Origin: Gehongia tenuis
GTDB taxonomy: Bacteria; Bacillota; Clostridia; Christensenellales; NSJ-53
Assembly: GCF_014384795.1 (NCBI RefSeq)
Contig: NZ_JACRSR010000001.1
Coordinates: 372,001-436,000 of the forward strand
DNA length: 64,000 bases
Direction of reading: 5' to 3'
In this document: positions 1-8,777 of the stretch, piece by piece
How positions within the stretch are numbered: the first letter of the stretch is position 1
Layout: each line of letters begins with the position of its first letter
Made by a program: the position numbers and the translations under genes
The notes under the pieces: generated by a model
The model's database searches: none
Seen by the model: only the letters and a program-made list of their open reading frames with translations
What the model was told of the DNA's origin: nothing

Positions 1-702
1 GGTGGGAACGTCCTCGGCGTCCTCGTAGAAGAGGGCAACGCCGCTGCTGTCGGTCGCCGTGTAGCGGAAGTTCTTCACCCGGTAGACGCCGCTGTCCGCC
101 ACGTTCTGGAAGAAAATCGCGTTGGGATACGTGTTGCCGTCCTTATCCGTGCGGCAGCTGTCCGGAACGGTCTGCCAGACGCCGTCCACCTTTTTCTCAA
201 AGGTGGCGATGGCGGCATCGTAGGCGTCGTTTCGGCCGGTCACATATTGGCCGGTCAGTCCAGCCTGGGAGAGGATATGAAAGAAATCGGCGTCATAGGC
301 CATGTTGACCTCGGTCTTGGAAAGGGAGCCGGCGGAGATGCTGCCCGTGCGCCAGCGGCAGTAGACGGTGAAGTTATCGCCGGCCTGGCCGTCGGGGAAG
401 ACGGCGGGGGAGGTGTACGCCGCGTCGAGATACCATCGGTCGCTGAGATTATTGGACAGGTACAGGCCGCCGCCCTGGGACAGCCTGGCGGAGAAATCGG
501 GGAAGAGCGTGCCGAACCCGCTGGCGGGAAAGGCGTTGCCGGGATCGCCCACCGGATAGGTGAGGGTGCCCATTTCCACCCCGGTGTTGGTCATGTAGGT
601 GATGGTGAAGGTGTCCGGGGGATCGGCCAGCACCGCGGCGGGCAGAGCTGCCATGAGGAGCGTGAGCGCCGCCAGCAGGGCCAGCATTTTTTGAATTCTC
701 AT
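1..702 (-). CDS. Secreted InlB-repeat-like protein, C-terminus beyond the window
   Basis: The reading frame starts with ATG at 702 on the minus strand and stays open to base 1, so at least 234 residues are present and the 3' end is missing. AAGGAGGC at 713-720 is a good ribosome-binding site. Residues 1 to about 26 (MRIQKMLALLAALTLLMA, ending AVLA-D) form a clear signal peptide. After it comes a stretch starting TFTITYMTNTG and ending near SDRWYLDAAYTSP...FTVYCRW. This resembles the InlB B-repeat / Listeria-Bacteroides repeat (beta-grasp, with a W-Y-x-D turn and a closing Y-x-x-W). Such domains occur in cell-surface and adhesion proteins of Firmicutes. No anchor can be judged because the C-terminus is absent. 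The signal peptide is firm; the repeat assignment is moderate and the biological role unknown. Confidence 0.7.
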   Translation of the reverse strand, partial: MRIQKMLALLAALTLLMAALPAAVLADPPDTFTITYMTNTGVEMGTLTYPVGDPGNAFPASGFGTLFPDFSARLSQGGGLYLSNNLSDRWYLDAAYTSPAVFPDGQAGDNFTVYCRWRTGSISAGSLSKTEVNMAYDADFFHILSQAGLTGQYVTGRNDAYDAAIATFEKKVDGVWQTVPDSCRTDKDGNTYPNAIFFQNVADSGVYRVKNFRYTATDSSGVALFYEDAEDVPT

Positions 703-742
703 GAACGAAAAAGCCTCCTTCATCAAAATTAAAGAACACAAA

Positions 743-783
743 AGGCGCCCGTCCTCCGCTATGCTGCGGAAGGCAGGGCGCCT
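743..783 (-). other. Stable hairpin in the leader of the InlB-like gene
   Basis: Read on the minus strand, AGGCGCCC and GGGCGCCT form an 8-bp stem, with an inner TCCGC/GCGGA helix. A short T-rich stretch follows before the ribosome-binding site. It lies inside the roughly 175-nt leader between the promoter at 885-913 and the start codon. It could be an attenuator or an mRNA-stabilising structure. I could not match it to a riboswitch consensus. Confidence 0.5.
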
Positions 784-884
784 CTATCGCCGGTTGAGGT
801 AGCACAAAAAGACAAAACGAATCTATCTGTGCTATTGTACATAGACATCGCCCTTATTAAGCATTTCTTACCACTTATAACTCT

Positions 885-913
885 ATTTTAAGGGCAAAGA
901 GGGGGGATGTCAA
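885..913 (-). promoter_or_regulatory. SigmaA-type promoter for the InlB-like gene
   Basis: On the minus strand there is a perfect -35 TTGACA (908-913), a 17-nt spacer and -10 TAAAAT (885-890). Transcription would start near 878 and give a leader of about 175 nt. Confidence 0.75.
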
Positions 914-949
914 GATGTGCGGGTCCGTATGGCCGGGCCCGTCCCCGCT

Positions 950-1369
950 TCAGACCTTTTCCCTCAAAAGATCGCGGATTTCGGCGAGAAGCTCGGTGTC
1001 GGTGGGACCGGCGGGCGGGGGCGGCGCCTCCTCCTTCTTCTTTCGGCGCAGCTTCATCAAAAGCCTGAGCACAAGGAACACCGACAGGGCGATGATGAAG
1101 AAATCCAGCACGTTTTGCAGAAAGCTGCCGTAAAGGATGGCGGCCTCCGCCTTCACCACCTCGCCGCCCTCCACCACCGCGGGGGAAAGCACCCATTTGA
1201 GCTCGGCGAAGTCCGCGCCCGCGGTCAGGTAGCCGATGGCCGGCATGATGAGATCCGATACGATGGAGCTCACGATCTTGCCGAAAGCGCCGCCGATGAC
1301 CACGCCGACGGCCATGTCCACCACATTGCCCTTGAAGGCAAAGTCCTTAAATTCCTGCCAAAGTTTCAT
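950..1369 (-). CDS. mscL: Large-conductance mechanosensitive channel MscL
   Basis: This inner-membrane channel of 139 residues opens under membrane tension to release solutes during hypo-osmotic shock. The N-terminus MKLWQEFKDFAFKGNVVDMA followed by a glycine-rich first helix (GVVIGGAFGKIVSS) is the MscL signature. A second membrane helix (FLQNVLDFFIIALSVFLVL) and a charged C-terminal helical bundle (LRRKKKEE...TELLAEIRDLL) complete the family architecture at normal length. I place the start at the ATG at 1369, which has GGGAGGAC upstream. The frame extends 43 codons further upstream, but those residues have no counterpart in MscL. It is divergent from the symporter gene. Confidence 0.95.
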   Translation of the reverse strand: MKLWQEFKDFAFKGNVVDMAVGVVIGGAFGKIVSSIVSDLIMPAIGYLTAGADFAELKWVLSPAVVEGGEVVKAEAAILYGSFLQNVLDFFIIALSVFLVLRLLMKLRRKKKEEAPPPPAGPTDTELLAEIRDLLREKV

Positions 1370-1541
1370 GATTTGTCCTCCCTTTTTTTTATCAGAATAC
1401 TCCACTTGCAGCGAAAATGCCAGGGAATTTTTGACGACCTTCGGATTTGCCCGGTTTGGCCAACATTTAATAGATTTTTGAGGAAGGTTGTTGTACAATA
1501 ATTAAATGTGTATCATTCTATAAACAAAATGGGGGAGTACG

Positions 1542-3044
1542 ATGCAGCAGGGGATGTCGATTGCCTTTGTGGGGGTTTTTGTGGTGGGTATGCTGGTGGT
1601 GGCGCTGATGGGCTACAAAAGAACCACCACGCTCAAGGGCTTTCTTCTCGGCGGGCGGGCGATGGGGCCCTGGATGAGCGCCTTCGCCTATGGAACGAGC
1701 TACTTTTCGGCGGTGATTTTCATCGGCTACGCCGGCAAGACCGGCTGGCAGCTGGGCCTGCCCGGGACCTGGGTGGGCGTTGGCAACGCGATTTTGGGGA
1801 GCATGCTGGCCTGGATGGTGCTGGCCCGGCCCACCCGCAGGATGACCCACAAGTTCAGGGCGGGCACCATGCCCGAATTCTTTGAGGCGCGCTACAAGAG
1901 CCGGTATATGAAGCTGGTTTCGGCCATCATCATCTTCGTTTTTCTGGTGCCCTATTCGGCTTCGGTGTACATGGGCCTTGGATACCTGTTCCAGGTGGTC
2001 TTTCCCGGGCTGGACTACAATCTTTGCATGATCTTCATTGCGGCGGTGACCGGGCTGTACCTGGTCCTTGGCGGATACGTGGCCACGGCCATGGCCGACT
2101 TCGTGCAGGGCATCATCATGCTCATCGGCATTGTGATCATGGTGGTGTGCATCGTGCTCTCCCCCCAGGTGGGCGGCATCGGCGCGGGCGCGGAGCGCCT
2201 CGCCGCCATCGATCCCAACCTCACCGCCGTATTCGGCGGCGAGAACTTCGGCAGCTTGATCTCGCTGGTGCTGCTCACATCCCTTGGCACCTGGGGCCTT
2301 CCCCAGATGGTCCATAAGTTCTACGCCATCAAAAACGACGACGCCATCAAAAAGGGCACGGTGATCTCCACGGTGTTCGCCCTCGTGATCGCCGCCTCCG
2401 CCTACTTTGTGGGCGCCTTCGGCCGGCTGTTCTATGGCAACCAGCTCCCGGAGGGCGGCTACGACGCGGTGATGCCGGGCATTCTCGATATGGCTTTCTC
2501 CGGTTCCACCGGCGGGCTGATCATCTTCAACATCATCCTGCTGCTGGTGCTCTCGGCGTCCATGTCCACCCTGAGCTCGGTGGTGCTCACCTCCAGCTCG
2601 GCGGTGTCCGTGGACCTGGTCAAGGGCTACATCAAGCCGGATATTGCGAAGAAGACGTCCCTTCGGCTGATGCGCATTCTCTGCCTCGCCTTCGTGCTCG
2701 TCTCCCTATCCATTGCGATCATGCGTCCGGCCATCATCATGACCCTCATGTCCTTCTCCTGGGGCACGGTGTCCGGCGCGTTTCTCGGGCCCTTCGCCTG
2801 GGGTCTCTACGGCCGGTTCATCACCAGGACCGGCGCCTGGGCGGGCATGATCTCCGGCGCGGGGGTGAGCCTCCTATTGGCCGTTCTGTCCGGGTTTGAC
2901 GCGGCAAATTCGCCCCTGTTCGGCGTGATCGCCATGGCGGCGGGGCTCATCGTCACGCCCCTGGTCAGCCTCATTACGAAGAAACTCCCGGAAGAACACG
3001 TGAAGGCGGTGTTCGCTCCGGAAAGGGACGGGGCCGAGGCGTGA
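1542..3044 (+). CDS. Sodium:solute symporter family permease
   Basis: This 500-residue integral membrane protein of the SSS family (PutP/PanF/ActP relatives) probably has 13 transmembrane helices. The N-terminal part contains GFLLGGRAMGPWMSAFAYGTSYFSA, the conserved loop and second helix of the family, and a long hydrophobic series follows. GGGGGAG lies just before the ATG. It is 40 nt upstream of the first arylacetate-CoA ligase gene and on the same strand, so it may import an aromatic acid or amino acid used by that cluster; the substrate is inference only. TACAAT at 1494-1499 is a possible -10, but it lacks a good -35. Confidence 0.85.
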   Translation: MQQGMSIAFVGVFVVGMLVVALMGYKRTTTLKGFLLGGRAMGPWMSAFAYGTSYFSAVIFIGYAGKTGWQLGLPGTWVGVGNAILGSMLAWMVLARPTRRMTHKFRAGTMPEFFEARYKSRYMKLVSAIIIFVFLVPYSASVYMGLGYLFQVVFPGLDYNLCMIFIAAVTGLYLVLGGYVATAMADFVQGIIMLIGIVIMVVCIVLSPQVGGIGAGAERLAAIDPNLTAVFGGENFGSLISLVLLTSLGTWGLPQMVHKFYAIKNDDAIKKGTVISTVFALVIAASAYFVGAFGRLFYGNQLPEGGYDAVMPGILDMAFSGSTGGLIIFNIILLLVLSASMSTLSSVVLTSSSAVSVDLVKGYIKPDIAKKTSLRLMRILCLAFVLVSLSIAIMRPAIIMTLMSFSWGTVSGAFLGPFAWGLYGRFITRTGAWAGMISGAGVSLLLAVLSGFDAANSPLFGVIAMAAGLIVTPLVSLITKKLPEEHVKAVFAPERDGAEA

Positions 3045-3084
3045 CGCCGGTCCCCGCCAATACCGATGATTTGGAGGTACGGTC

Positions 3085-4383
3085 ATGATATTCAATCCCA
3101 CCTATGAGTGCATGGAGCGCTCCGACATGGAGGCCCTGCAGCTGTTCCACCTGAAGGAGACGGTGCGCCGCGCCTATGAGAAGGTGCCCCACTTCAAGAT
3201 GGCCTTTGACGAGGCCGGGGTGAAGCCGGAGGACCTCAAAACCCTGGCGGACCTCAAAAATTTTCCCTTCGCCAGGAAGAAGGATCTTCGGGAGAACTAC
3301 CCCTACGGCATGCTGGCCGTGCCCATGGACGACATCGTCCGGATCCACGCCTCCTCGGGCACCACGGGCAAGCCCACGGTGGTGGCCTACACGAAGCACG
3401 ACCTTGAGATGTGGTCCGAGGCCATGGCCCGGCTCATTGCGGCGGCGGGCGGCACGAAGGGGGATATCGCCCAGATCTCCTTCGGATACGGGCTTTTCAC
3501 CGGGGCGCTCGGGCTGCACTACGGCCTGGAGAAGCTGGGCGCGGCGGTCATCCCCATCAGCGCCGGCAACACGGAAAAGCAGATCATGCTGATGCAGGAT
3601 CTTTGGAGCACGCTGCTCATCTCCACGCCCTCCTACGCCCTGTACATGGCGGAGGTCATGGAGGAGATGGGGGTCACCAAGGACGACATCCATCTGCGGG
3701 TTGGCCTTTTCGGCGGCGAGGGCTCCACCGACGGGATGATGGCGAAGATCGAGGAGAAGCTGGGCATCCTGGCCACGGAGAACTACGGCCTGTCGGAGAT
3801 CATCGGGCCGGGGGTTTCCGGCAACTGCTACGTCAAGGAGGGCCTGCATATCAACGAGGACCTGTTCTATGCGGAGATCATCGATCCCGAGACCGGCGAG
3901 GTGCTGCCGGTGGGCGAGACGGGCGAGCTGGTGCTGACCACGCTGCAGAAGGAGGGCCTCCCCATGATCCGCTACCGCACCGGCGACCTCACCCGGCTCT
4001 ACGACGATCCCTGCCCCTGCGGCCGAAAGACCCGGCGCATGGAGCGGGTGAAGGGCAGGAGCGACGACATGCTCATCATCAAGGGCGTGAACGTCTTCCC
4101 CTCCCAGATCGAGGAGGTGCTGATGGGCATCCCCGCCATCGGGCCCCACTACCAGCTGGTGCTCACCACGAAGAACTACACCGACCAGCTGGAGGTGCAG
4201 GTGGAGCTGACCGACGACTCGCTGCTGGACGATTTCCAGAAGCTGGAGAACCTTTCCCGGAGCGTGCAGCATAAGCTGCACACGGTGCTCGGGCTCACCT
4301 GCCAGGTGAGGCTGATGGAGCCGAAGACCCTCGCCCGTACGGCGGGCAAGGCCAAGCGGGTGGTGGACAACCGGGTGAAGTAG
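3085..4383 (+). CDS. paaK: Phenylacetate-CoA ligase family enzyme (first copy)
   Basis: This 432-residue AMP-forming acyl-CoA ligase of the PaaK type would activate an aryl acetate to its CoA thioester using ATP, or run in reverse to make ATP from aryl-acetyl-CoA. The phosphate-binding loop SSGTTGKPT is at residues 90-98. [10 protein letters not shown] (from residue 234) is the adenine and acyl-binding motif, and [27 protein letters not shown] and the C-terminal lysine region (ARTAGKAKRVVD) follow in the usual order. It opens the iorAB cluster and is closely related to the second copy at 6946. Phenylacetate, indoleacetate and hydroxyphenylacetate cannot be told apart from sequence. Confidence 0.9.
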   Translation: MIFNPTYECMERSDMEALQLFHLKETVRRAYEKVPHFKMAFDEAGVKPEDLKTLADLKNFPFARKKDLRENYPYGMLAVPMDDIVRIHASSGTTGKPTVVAYTKHDLEMWSEAMARLIAAAGGTKGDIAQISFGYGLFTGALGLHYGLEKLGAAVIPISAGNTEKQIMLMQDLWSTLLISTPSYALYMAEVMEEMGVTKDDIHLRVGLFGGEGSTDGMMAKIEEKLGILATENYGLSEIIGPGVSGNCYVKEGLHINEDLFYAEIIDPETGEVLPVGETGELVLTTLQKEGLPMIRYRTGDLTRLYDDPCPCGRKTRRMERVKGRSDDMLIIKGVNVFPSQIEEVLMGIPAIGPHYQLVLTTKNYTDQLEVQVELTDDSLLDDFQKLENLSRSVQHKLHTVLGLTCQVRLMEPKTLARTAGKAKRVVDNRVK

Positions 4384-4400
4384 CCGGCCGGGGCGGGGTT

Positions 4401-4593
4401 GGAATGCCAGCAGGTACCTTGGCAGCTTCGCGAGCGACTGGCAAAGACGGCCGACAGGCGCGGCCCCGCGAACGATGGGCAAAACGGCGGCGGGCACTGC
4501 CCGCTGGCAGAGAAAGCCGACAGGCCGGAGCTTTGCAGGAATGCCAGCAGGTACCCGGCGACCCTGCGTACGATTGGCAAAGATGGCTGCCGG
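4401..4593. repeat. Direct repeats in the paaK-iorA spacer
   Basis: Two copies of a roughly 56-bp unit lie at 4401-4456 and 4538-4593. Both begin with the identical 18-mer GGAATGCCAGCAGGTACC and both contain TTGGCAAAGAYGGC-like sequence about 35 bp later. A partial third copy of the inner motif (GATGGGCAAAACGGC) sits between them. The 15-bp palindrome GCGGGCACTGCCCGC at 4490-4504 recurs three times in the array at 48.86-49.23 kb. No credible gene lies in this 240-nt spacer. Confidence 0.75.
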
Positions 4594-4623
4594 CCCTTGC
4601 CGGCACAAGGAGGTAAAACAACG

Positions 4624-6369
4624 ATGGCAAAAAGACTGATGCTGGGCAACGAAGCGGTGGCCCGGGGCGTGTACGAGGCGGGCGCCACGGTGGTGGCGAG
4701 CTACCCGGGCACGCCCAGTACGGAGATCACCGAATACGCTGCAAAATACAAGGAAATCGACGCGGAATGGGCGCCGAACGAGAAGGTGGCCATGGAGGTT
4801 GCCATGGGCGCGTCGGTGGGCGGGGCCCGAGTGATGACGGCCATGAAGCATGTGGGCATGAACGTGGCGGCGGACCCGCTTTTTACCGCGTCCTACACCG
4901 GGGTGAACGGGGGCATGCTGATCTGCGTGGCCGACGATCCGGGGATGCACAGCTCCCAGAACGAGCAGGATTCCCGGCACTACGCCAAGGGCGCTAAGCT
5001 GCCCATGGTGGAGCCCGCCGACTCGGCGGAATGCCGGGATATGGCGAAGGCGGCCTTTGAGCTGTCCGAGACGTACGACGTGCCGGTGCTGCTTCGCCTC
5101 ACCACGAGGATCGCCCACAGCCAGTCGCTGGTGGAGGAGGCAGCGCGGGAGCCCTATGTGCTCCGTCCCTACGAGAAGAACATCGGCAAATATGTGATGA
5201 TGCCGGGCATGGCCAAGGTGCGTCACGTGGTGGTGGAGGAGCGGCAGCAAAAGCTTGCCGAATACGCCGAAAAGACGGCGCTCAACCGGCTGGAGATGAA
5301 CGGCACGAAGATCGGCGTCATCGCCTCCGGCGCGGCCTACCAGTACGCCAAGGAGGCGCTGGGCGATAGGGCGAGCTATCTCAAGCTCGGCCTGGTCTAT
5401 CCGCTGCCGGAGCGGCTCATCCGCGACTTTGCGGGGAGCGTGGAGACCCTCTACGTCATCGAGGAGCTGGACCCCTTCATTGAGGAGCACGTCCGGGCTC
5501 TTGGCATCGATTGCATCGGCAAGGCGGCGGGCACCCTTCTTGGGGAGTCCTCCCCGGGCCAGATTCGGAAAATCGTGCTGGGCGAGGAGACGGACACGCC
5601 CTACAGCGCCGATCAGAGCGCGCCCGGCCGGCCGCCGGTGCTCTGTCCCGGCTGCCCCCACCGGGGCGTGTACTACATGCTCGATAAGCTGAAGCTCACC
5701 GTGACCGGCGATATCGGCTGCTACACCCTGGGGGCCATGCCGCCCCACGGCGCCATCGATACCTGCCTGTGCATGGGCGGGTCCATCGGCATGAACTTCG
5801 GCCTCGAAAAGGCGAGAGGAAAGGAGTTTGCCCGCCACACCGTGTCGGTGATCGGCGACTCCACCTTCCTCCATTCGGGCATGACCGGGCTGCTGGATAT
5901 GGTGTACAACGGGGCCACCAGCACGGTGCTCATTCTGGACAACTCCATCACCGCCATGACCGGCCATCAGCAGAACCCGGCCACCGGAAAGACCCTGAAG
6001 GGGGATCCGGCGCCGGCGGCGGACCTTGAGGCCATCTGCCGGGCCGTGGGGGTCAAAAGGGTGCGGCACGTCTCGCCCTTTGACATCCCGGCCCTCGAGC
6101 ATGCGCTGCGGGAGGAACTGGCGGCGGAGGAGGTCTCGGTGATCCTGGTGGAGGCGCCCTGCGCGCTGCTGCCCGGGGTGGACTACGGCGCGCCCATGAC
6201 CGCCTCGGCGGACTGCCGAAGCTGCAGGCTGTGCATGAAGGCGGGCTGTCCGGCCCTGTCCATGGGCGAGGACGGCAAGGTCCAAATCGACCCGGTTCTG
6301 TGCAACGGCTGCGGGTTCTGCGCCGGCCTGTGTCCCTTCGGCGTTCTCAGAAAGGGGGAGAAGAAGTGA
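4624..6369 (+). CDS. iorA: Indolepyruvate:ferredoxin oxidoreductase, alpha subunit
   Basis: This 581-residue large subunit belongs to the oxygen-sensitive, thiamine-diphosphate enzyme that oxidatively decarboxylates aryl-pyruvates to aryl-acetyl-CoA with reduction of ferredoxin. The N-terminal part (LMLGNEAVARGVYEAG, SYPGTPSTEI) is the pyrimidine-binding domain. GDIGCYTLGAMPP and the GDSTF...DNSITAMTGHQ stretch form the TPP pyrophosphate/Mg site. The C-terminus is a two-cluster ferredoxin domain (CRSCRLCMKAGCP and CNGCGFCAGLCP). The ATG at 4624 is preceded by AAGGAGG. The frame is open upstream, but that part is repeat sequence. The stop overlaps the iorB start by 4 nt. Confidence 0.95.
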   Translation: MAKRLMLGNEAVARGVYEAGATVVASYPGTPSTEITEYAAKYKEIDAEWAPNEKVAMEVAMGASVGGARVMTAMKHVGMNVAADPLFTASYTGVNGGMLICVADDPGMHSSQNEQDSRHYAKGAKLPMVEPADSAECRDMAKAAFELSETYDVPVLLRLTTRIAHSQSLVEEAAREPYVLRPYEKNIGKYVMMPGMAKVRHVVVEERQQKLAEYAEKTALNRLEMNGTKIGVIASGAAYQYAKEALGDRASYLKLGLVYPLPERLIRDFAGSVETLYVIEELDPFIEEHVRALGIDCIGKAAGTLLGESSPGQIRKIVLGEETDTPYSADQSAPGRPPVLCPGCPHRGVYYMLDKLKLTVTGDIGCYTLGAMPPHGAIDTCLCMGGSIGMNFGLEKARGKEFARHTVSVIGDSTFLHSGMTGLLDMVYNGATSTVLILDNSITAMTGHQQNPATGKTLKGDPAPAADLEAICRAVGVKRVRHVSPFDIPALEHALREELAAEEVSVILVEAPCALLPGVDYGAPMTASADCRSCRLCMKAGCPALSMGEDGKVQIDPVLCNGCGFCAGLCPFGVLRKGEKK

Positions 6370-6941
6370 CAAAGAGTATCATGATCACCGGCGTGGGCGG
6401 CCAGGGCACGCTCCTTGCCTCCCGCATCCTGGGGAGGCTGGCCATTTCCGCCGGTTACGACGTAAAAGTTTCCGAGGTCCACGGCATGTCCCAGCGGGGC
6501 GGCTCGGTGGTGACCTACGTGCGCTACGGGAAGAAGGTGTCCTCGCCCATCATCGATCTTGGCGGCGCGGACGTGCTGCTTGCCTTTGAATCGCTGGAAG
6601 CCTACCGCTATCTGCCCTATCTCAAGGCGGGCGGCCGGCTCATCGTGAACACCCAGCACATGATGCCCATGCCGGTGGTCACCGGCGCGGCGAAGTATCC
6701 CGCCGGCATCGAGGAGGAGATGGCGGGGAAGGCGCGCACCACCCTGGTGGACGCCCTCGCCCTCGCCAAAGAGGCCGGGGAGACCCGTTCGGTGAACGTG
6801 GCGCTTTTGGGCGTGCTGGCGCAATCTCTGGAGTTTTCCCACGAGGCCTGGCGGGACGCCCTCAAAGCCACGGTGAAGCCCGCCTTCCTCGCCGCGAACG
6901 AGAAGGCCTTCGAGCTGGGATACGGTCTAAAGGAGGAATAA
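6366..6941 (+). CDS. iorB: Indolepyruvate:ferredoxin oxidoreductase, beta subunit
   Basis: This 191-residue gamma-type subunit of the 2-oxoacid:ferredoxin oxidoreductase family pairs with IorA. The start [21 protein letters not shown] holds the family's glycine-rich loop [26 protein letters not shown] is the conserved second motif. The start is the GTG at 6366, inside a GTGA overlap with the iorA stop, which implies translational coupling and equal synthesis of the two subunits. The frame continues upstream within iorA but without homology. The second ligase gene follows after 4 nt. Confidence 0.95.
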   Translation: MTKSIMITGVGGQGTLLASRILGRLAISAGYDVKVSEVHGMSQRGGSVVTYVRYGKKVSSPIIDLGGADVLLAFESLEAYRYLPYLKAGGRLIVNTQHMMPMPVVTGAAKYPAGIEEEMAGKARTTLVDALALAKEAGETRSVNVALLGVLAQSLEFSHEAWRDALKATVKPAFLAANEKAFELGYGLKEE

Positions 6942-6945
6942 TCGA

Positions 6946-8244
6946 ATGTACCAACCGGAACTGGAAACCATGAGCCGAAGCGAGCGGGAGGCCCTCCAGG
7001 GCGAGCGCCTTCGCGCCATGGTGAAGCGGGTCTACGAGAAGGTGCCCTACTACCGGGCCAAGATGGACGCGGCAAAGGTCGCGCCCTCGGATATCCGCGG
7101 CATCAGGGACATCACAAAGCTGCCCTTTGTGACCAAGCAGGATCTTCGGGACACCTACCCCTTCGGCATGTTCGCCGTGCCGAAGAAGGAGGTCGTGCGG
7201 ATCCACGCCTCGTCGGGGACCACCGGCAAGCAGACGGTGGTGGGCTACACCCGGGACGACCTGGCCCTTTGGGGCACGGTGATGGCGAGAACCCTCTCCG
7301 CCGCCGGCGCGAACGAGGATTCCACGGTGCAGGTGGCCTACGGCTACGGCCTTTTCACCGGCGGCCTCGGGGCCCACATCGGTGCGGAGACCCTGGGCGC
7401 GGCGGTCATTCCCGCCTCCTCGGGCAACACCAAGCGCCAGATCCGCATGATGGCGGATTTCGGGACCACCCACCTGTGCTGTACGCCCAGCTACGCCATC
7501 TATATCGGCGAGACCATGAAGGAAATGGGCATGGTTCCGGGGAAAGATATCCATATGGTGGGCGGCTGCTTCGGCGCCGAGCCCTGGACCCCCGCCATGC
7601 GCAGGCGCCTCGAGGCCCTGCTCGGCCTTCGCGCCCATGACATCTACGGCCTTTCGGAGATCATCGGCCCCGGCGTGTCCTTCGAGTGCGAGTGCCAGGA
7701 CGGCCTGCACGTGAACGAGGACTTCTTCTATCCGGAGATCATCAATCCCGAAACCGGCGAACCGGTGCCGGAGGGGGAGATGGGCGAGCTTGTGATCACC
7801 ACCTTCACCAAGGAGGCCCTGCCCCTGGTGCGCTACCGCACGCGGGACATCACCTCCCTCACCTACGGCAAGTGCGCCTGCGGCCGCACCCTGGTCAAGA
7901 TGGGCAAGCCCGCCGGACGTTCGGACGACATGCTCATCATCCGCGGGGTCAACGTGTTCCCCTCCCAGGTGGAATCGGTGCTGATGGAGATGGGCGCCAC
8001 CGCCCCCTACTACATGCTGGTGGTGGACAGAAAGCACGACCTCGACACCCTGGAGATTCAAATCGAGGTGGACGACGAGCTCTTCTCCGACGAGGTGCGC
8101 CGCCTGGAGCAGCTGGAGGGAGAGATCCAGCAGAAGGTGGAGAGCGTGCTCGGCCTTTCCGCCAAGATCCATCTGGTGGGCCCGAAAACCCTCCCGAGGA
8201 GCGAGGGCAAGGCCCAGCGGGTCATCGACAAGCGTCAGCTTTAA
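6946..8244 (+). CDS. paaK: Phenylacetate-CoA ligase family enzyme (second copy)
   Basis: This 432-residue paralog has the same length as the gene at 3085. It keeps the P-loop SSGTTGKQT (about residues 89-97), the [10 protein letters not shown] motif, [17 protein letters not shown] and the C-terminal [11 protein letters not shown] lysine region. It follows iorB by 4 nt and precedes the ACT-domain gene by 19 nt, so it is firmly in the operon. Having two copies around iorAB suggests either different aryl groups (phenyl versus indolyl or hydroxyphenyl) or one copy biased to ATP production from the thioester; the sequence alone does not decide. Confidence 0.9.
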   Translation: MYQPELETMSRSEREALQGERLRAMVKRVYEKVPYYRAKMDAAKVAPSDIRGIRDITKLPFVTKQDLRDTYPFGMFAVPKKEVVRIHASSGTTGKQTVVGYTRDDLALWGTVMARTLSAAGANEDSTVQVAYGYGLFTGGLGAHIGAETLGAAVIPASSGNTKRQIRMMADFGTTHLCCTPSYAIYIGETMKEMGMVPGKDIHMVGGCFGAEPWTPAMRRRLEALLGLRAHDIYGLSEIIGPGVSFECECQDGLHVNEDFFYPEIINPETGEPVPEGEMGELVITTFTKEALPLVRYRTRDITSLTYGKCACGRTLVKMGKPAGRSDDMLIIRGVNVFPSQVESVLMEMGATAPYYMLVVDRKHDLDTLEIQIEVDDELFSDEVRRLEQLEGEIQQKVESVLGLSAKIHLVGPKTLPRSEGKAQRVIDKRQL

Positions 8245-8263
8245 CTTAAAAGGAGGTCATCCC

Positions 8264-8692
8264 ATGGTACAGCAACTTTCGGTGTTCGTGGAGAACCGGA
8301 CCGGCCGCCTGGCCGAGATTCTCGCCTATCTTAAGAACGGAAACGTGGACATCCGTGCCCTTTCCATCGCCGACACCACGGATTTTGGCATTCTGCGCCT
8401 CATCGTGGATAAGCCGGAAGCGGCGGAGAAAGCCCTTCGGGAGGGCCACTTCACCGTGCGCCGCACCCCGGTGATCGCCATTTGCGTCTCCGATGTGCCC
8501 GGCGGACTGTACGCCGTGCTCTCCGGCCTCGAGCAGGAGAACGTGGGGATCGAGTATATGTACGCCTTCGTCTCCCACGGCACGGACAGCGCCTGGGTGA
8601 TTCTGAAGGTGAGCGACGCCGGGAAGGCGGAAGCCTTCTTCAACGGGAAGGGCGTGCGTCTGCTCTCCGAGGATGAAGTGACGGGGCTGTAG
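8264..8692 (+). CDS. Tandem ACT-domain protein of the arylacetate cluster
   Basis: This small protein of 142 residues is built of two ACT-type regulatory folds. The first starts QQLSVFVENRTGRLAEILAYL, the typical strand, Asn/Gly turn and helix of an ACT domain. The second starts near VIAICVSDVPGGLYAVLSGL. ACT domains bind amino acids and give allosteric control, and stand-alone proteins of this type are often next to paaK/ior genes in anaerobes. An aromatic amino acid is the likely ligand by context. AAAGGAGGTCATCCC precedes the ATG. It is the last gene before the terminator at 8709. Confidence 0.85.
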   Translation: MVQQLSVFVENRTGRLAEILAYLKNGNVDIRALSIADTTDFGILRLIVDKPEAAEKALREGHFTVRRTPVIAICVSDVPGGLYAVLSGLEQENVGIEYMYAFVSHGTDSAWVILKVSDAGKAEAFFNGKGVRLLSEDEVTGL

Positions 8693-8708
8693 GTCAAAAA
8701 TGCCCGTG

Positions 8709-8777
8709 AGCGCCCGATGGGCCAGGCCGGCGGGGGGGGGAACCCCCGGGCCGGCAGGCCGGTTCGGGCGCTTTTTT
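8709..8777 (+). terminator. Strong terminator after the arylacetate operon
   Basis: AGCGCCCGA (8709-8717) pairs with TCGGGCGCT (8764-8772), with further GGCCGGC/GCCGGC pairing inside, followed by T6. The position directly after the ACT gene marks the operon's 3' end. Confidence 0.85.

Noticed and set aside
703..880. Lysine, cyclic-di-GMP or other known riboswitch in the InlB-like leader
   Set aside because: A GATAGAGGCGCC string recalls the lysine element, but the other conserved parts are missing; only a simple hairpin can be supported.
2974..6372. Open frame of 1132 codons on the minus strand
   Set aside because: It lies antisense to paaK and iorA, whose products have clear family motifs. 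Its composition is His/Arg/Gly/Leu-rich, as expected for the reverse of GC-rich coding sequence.
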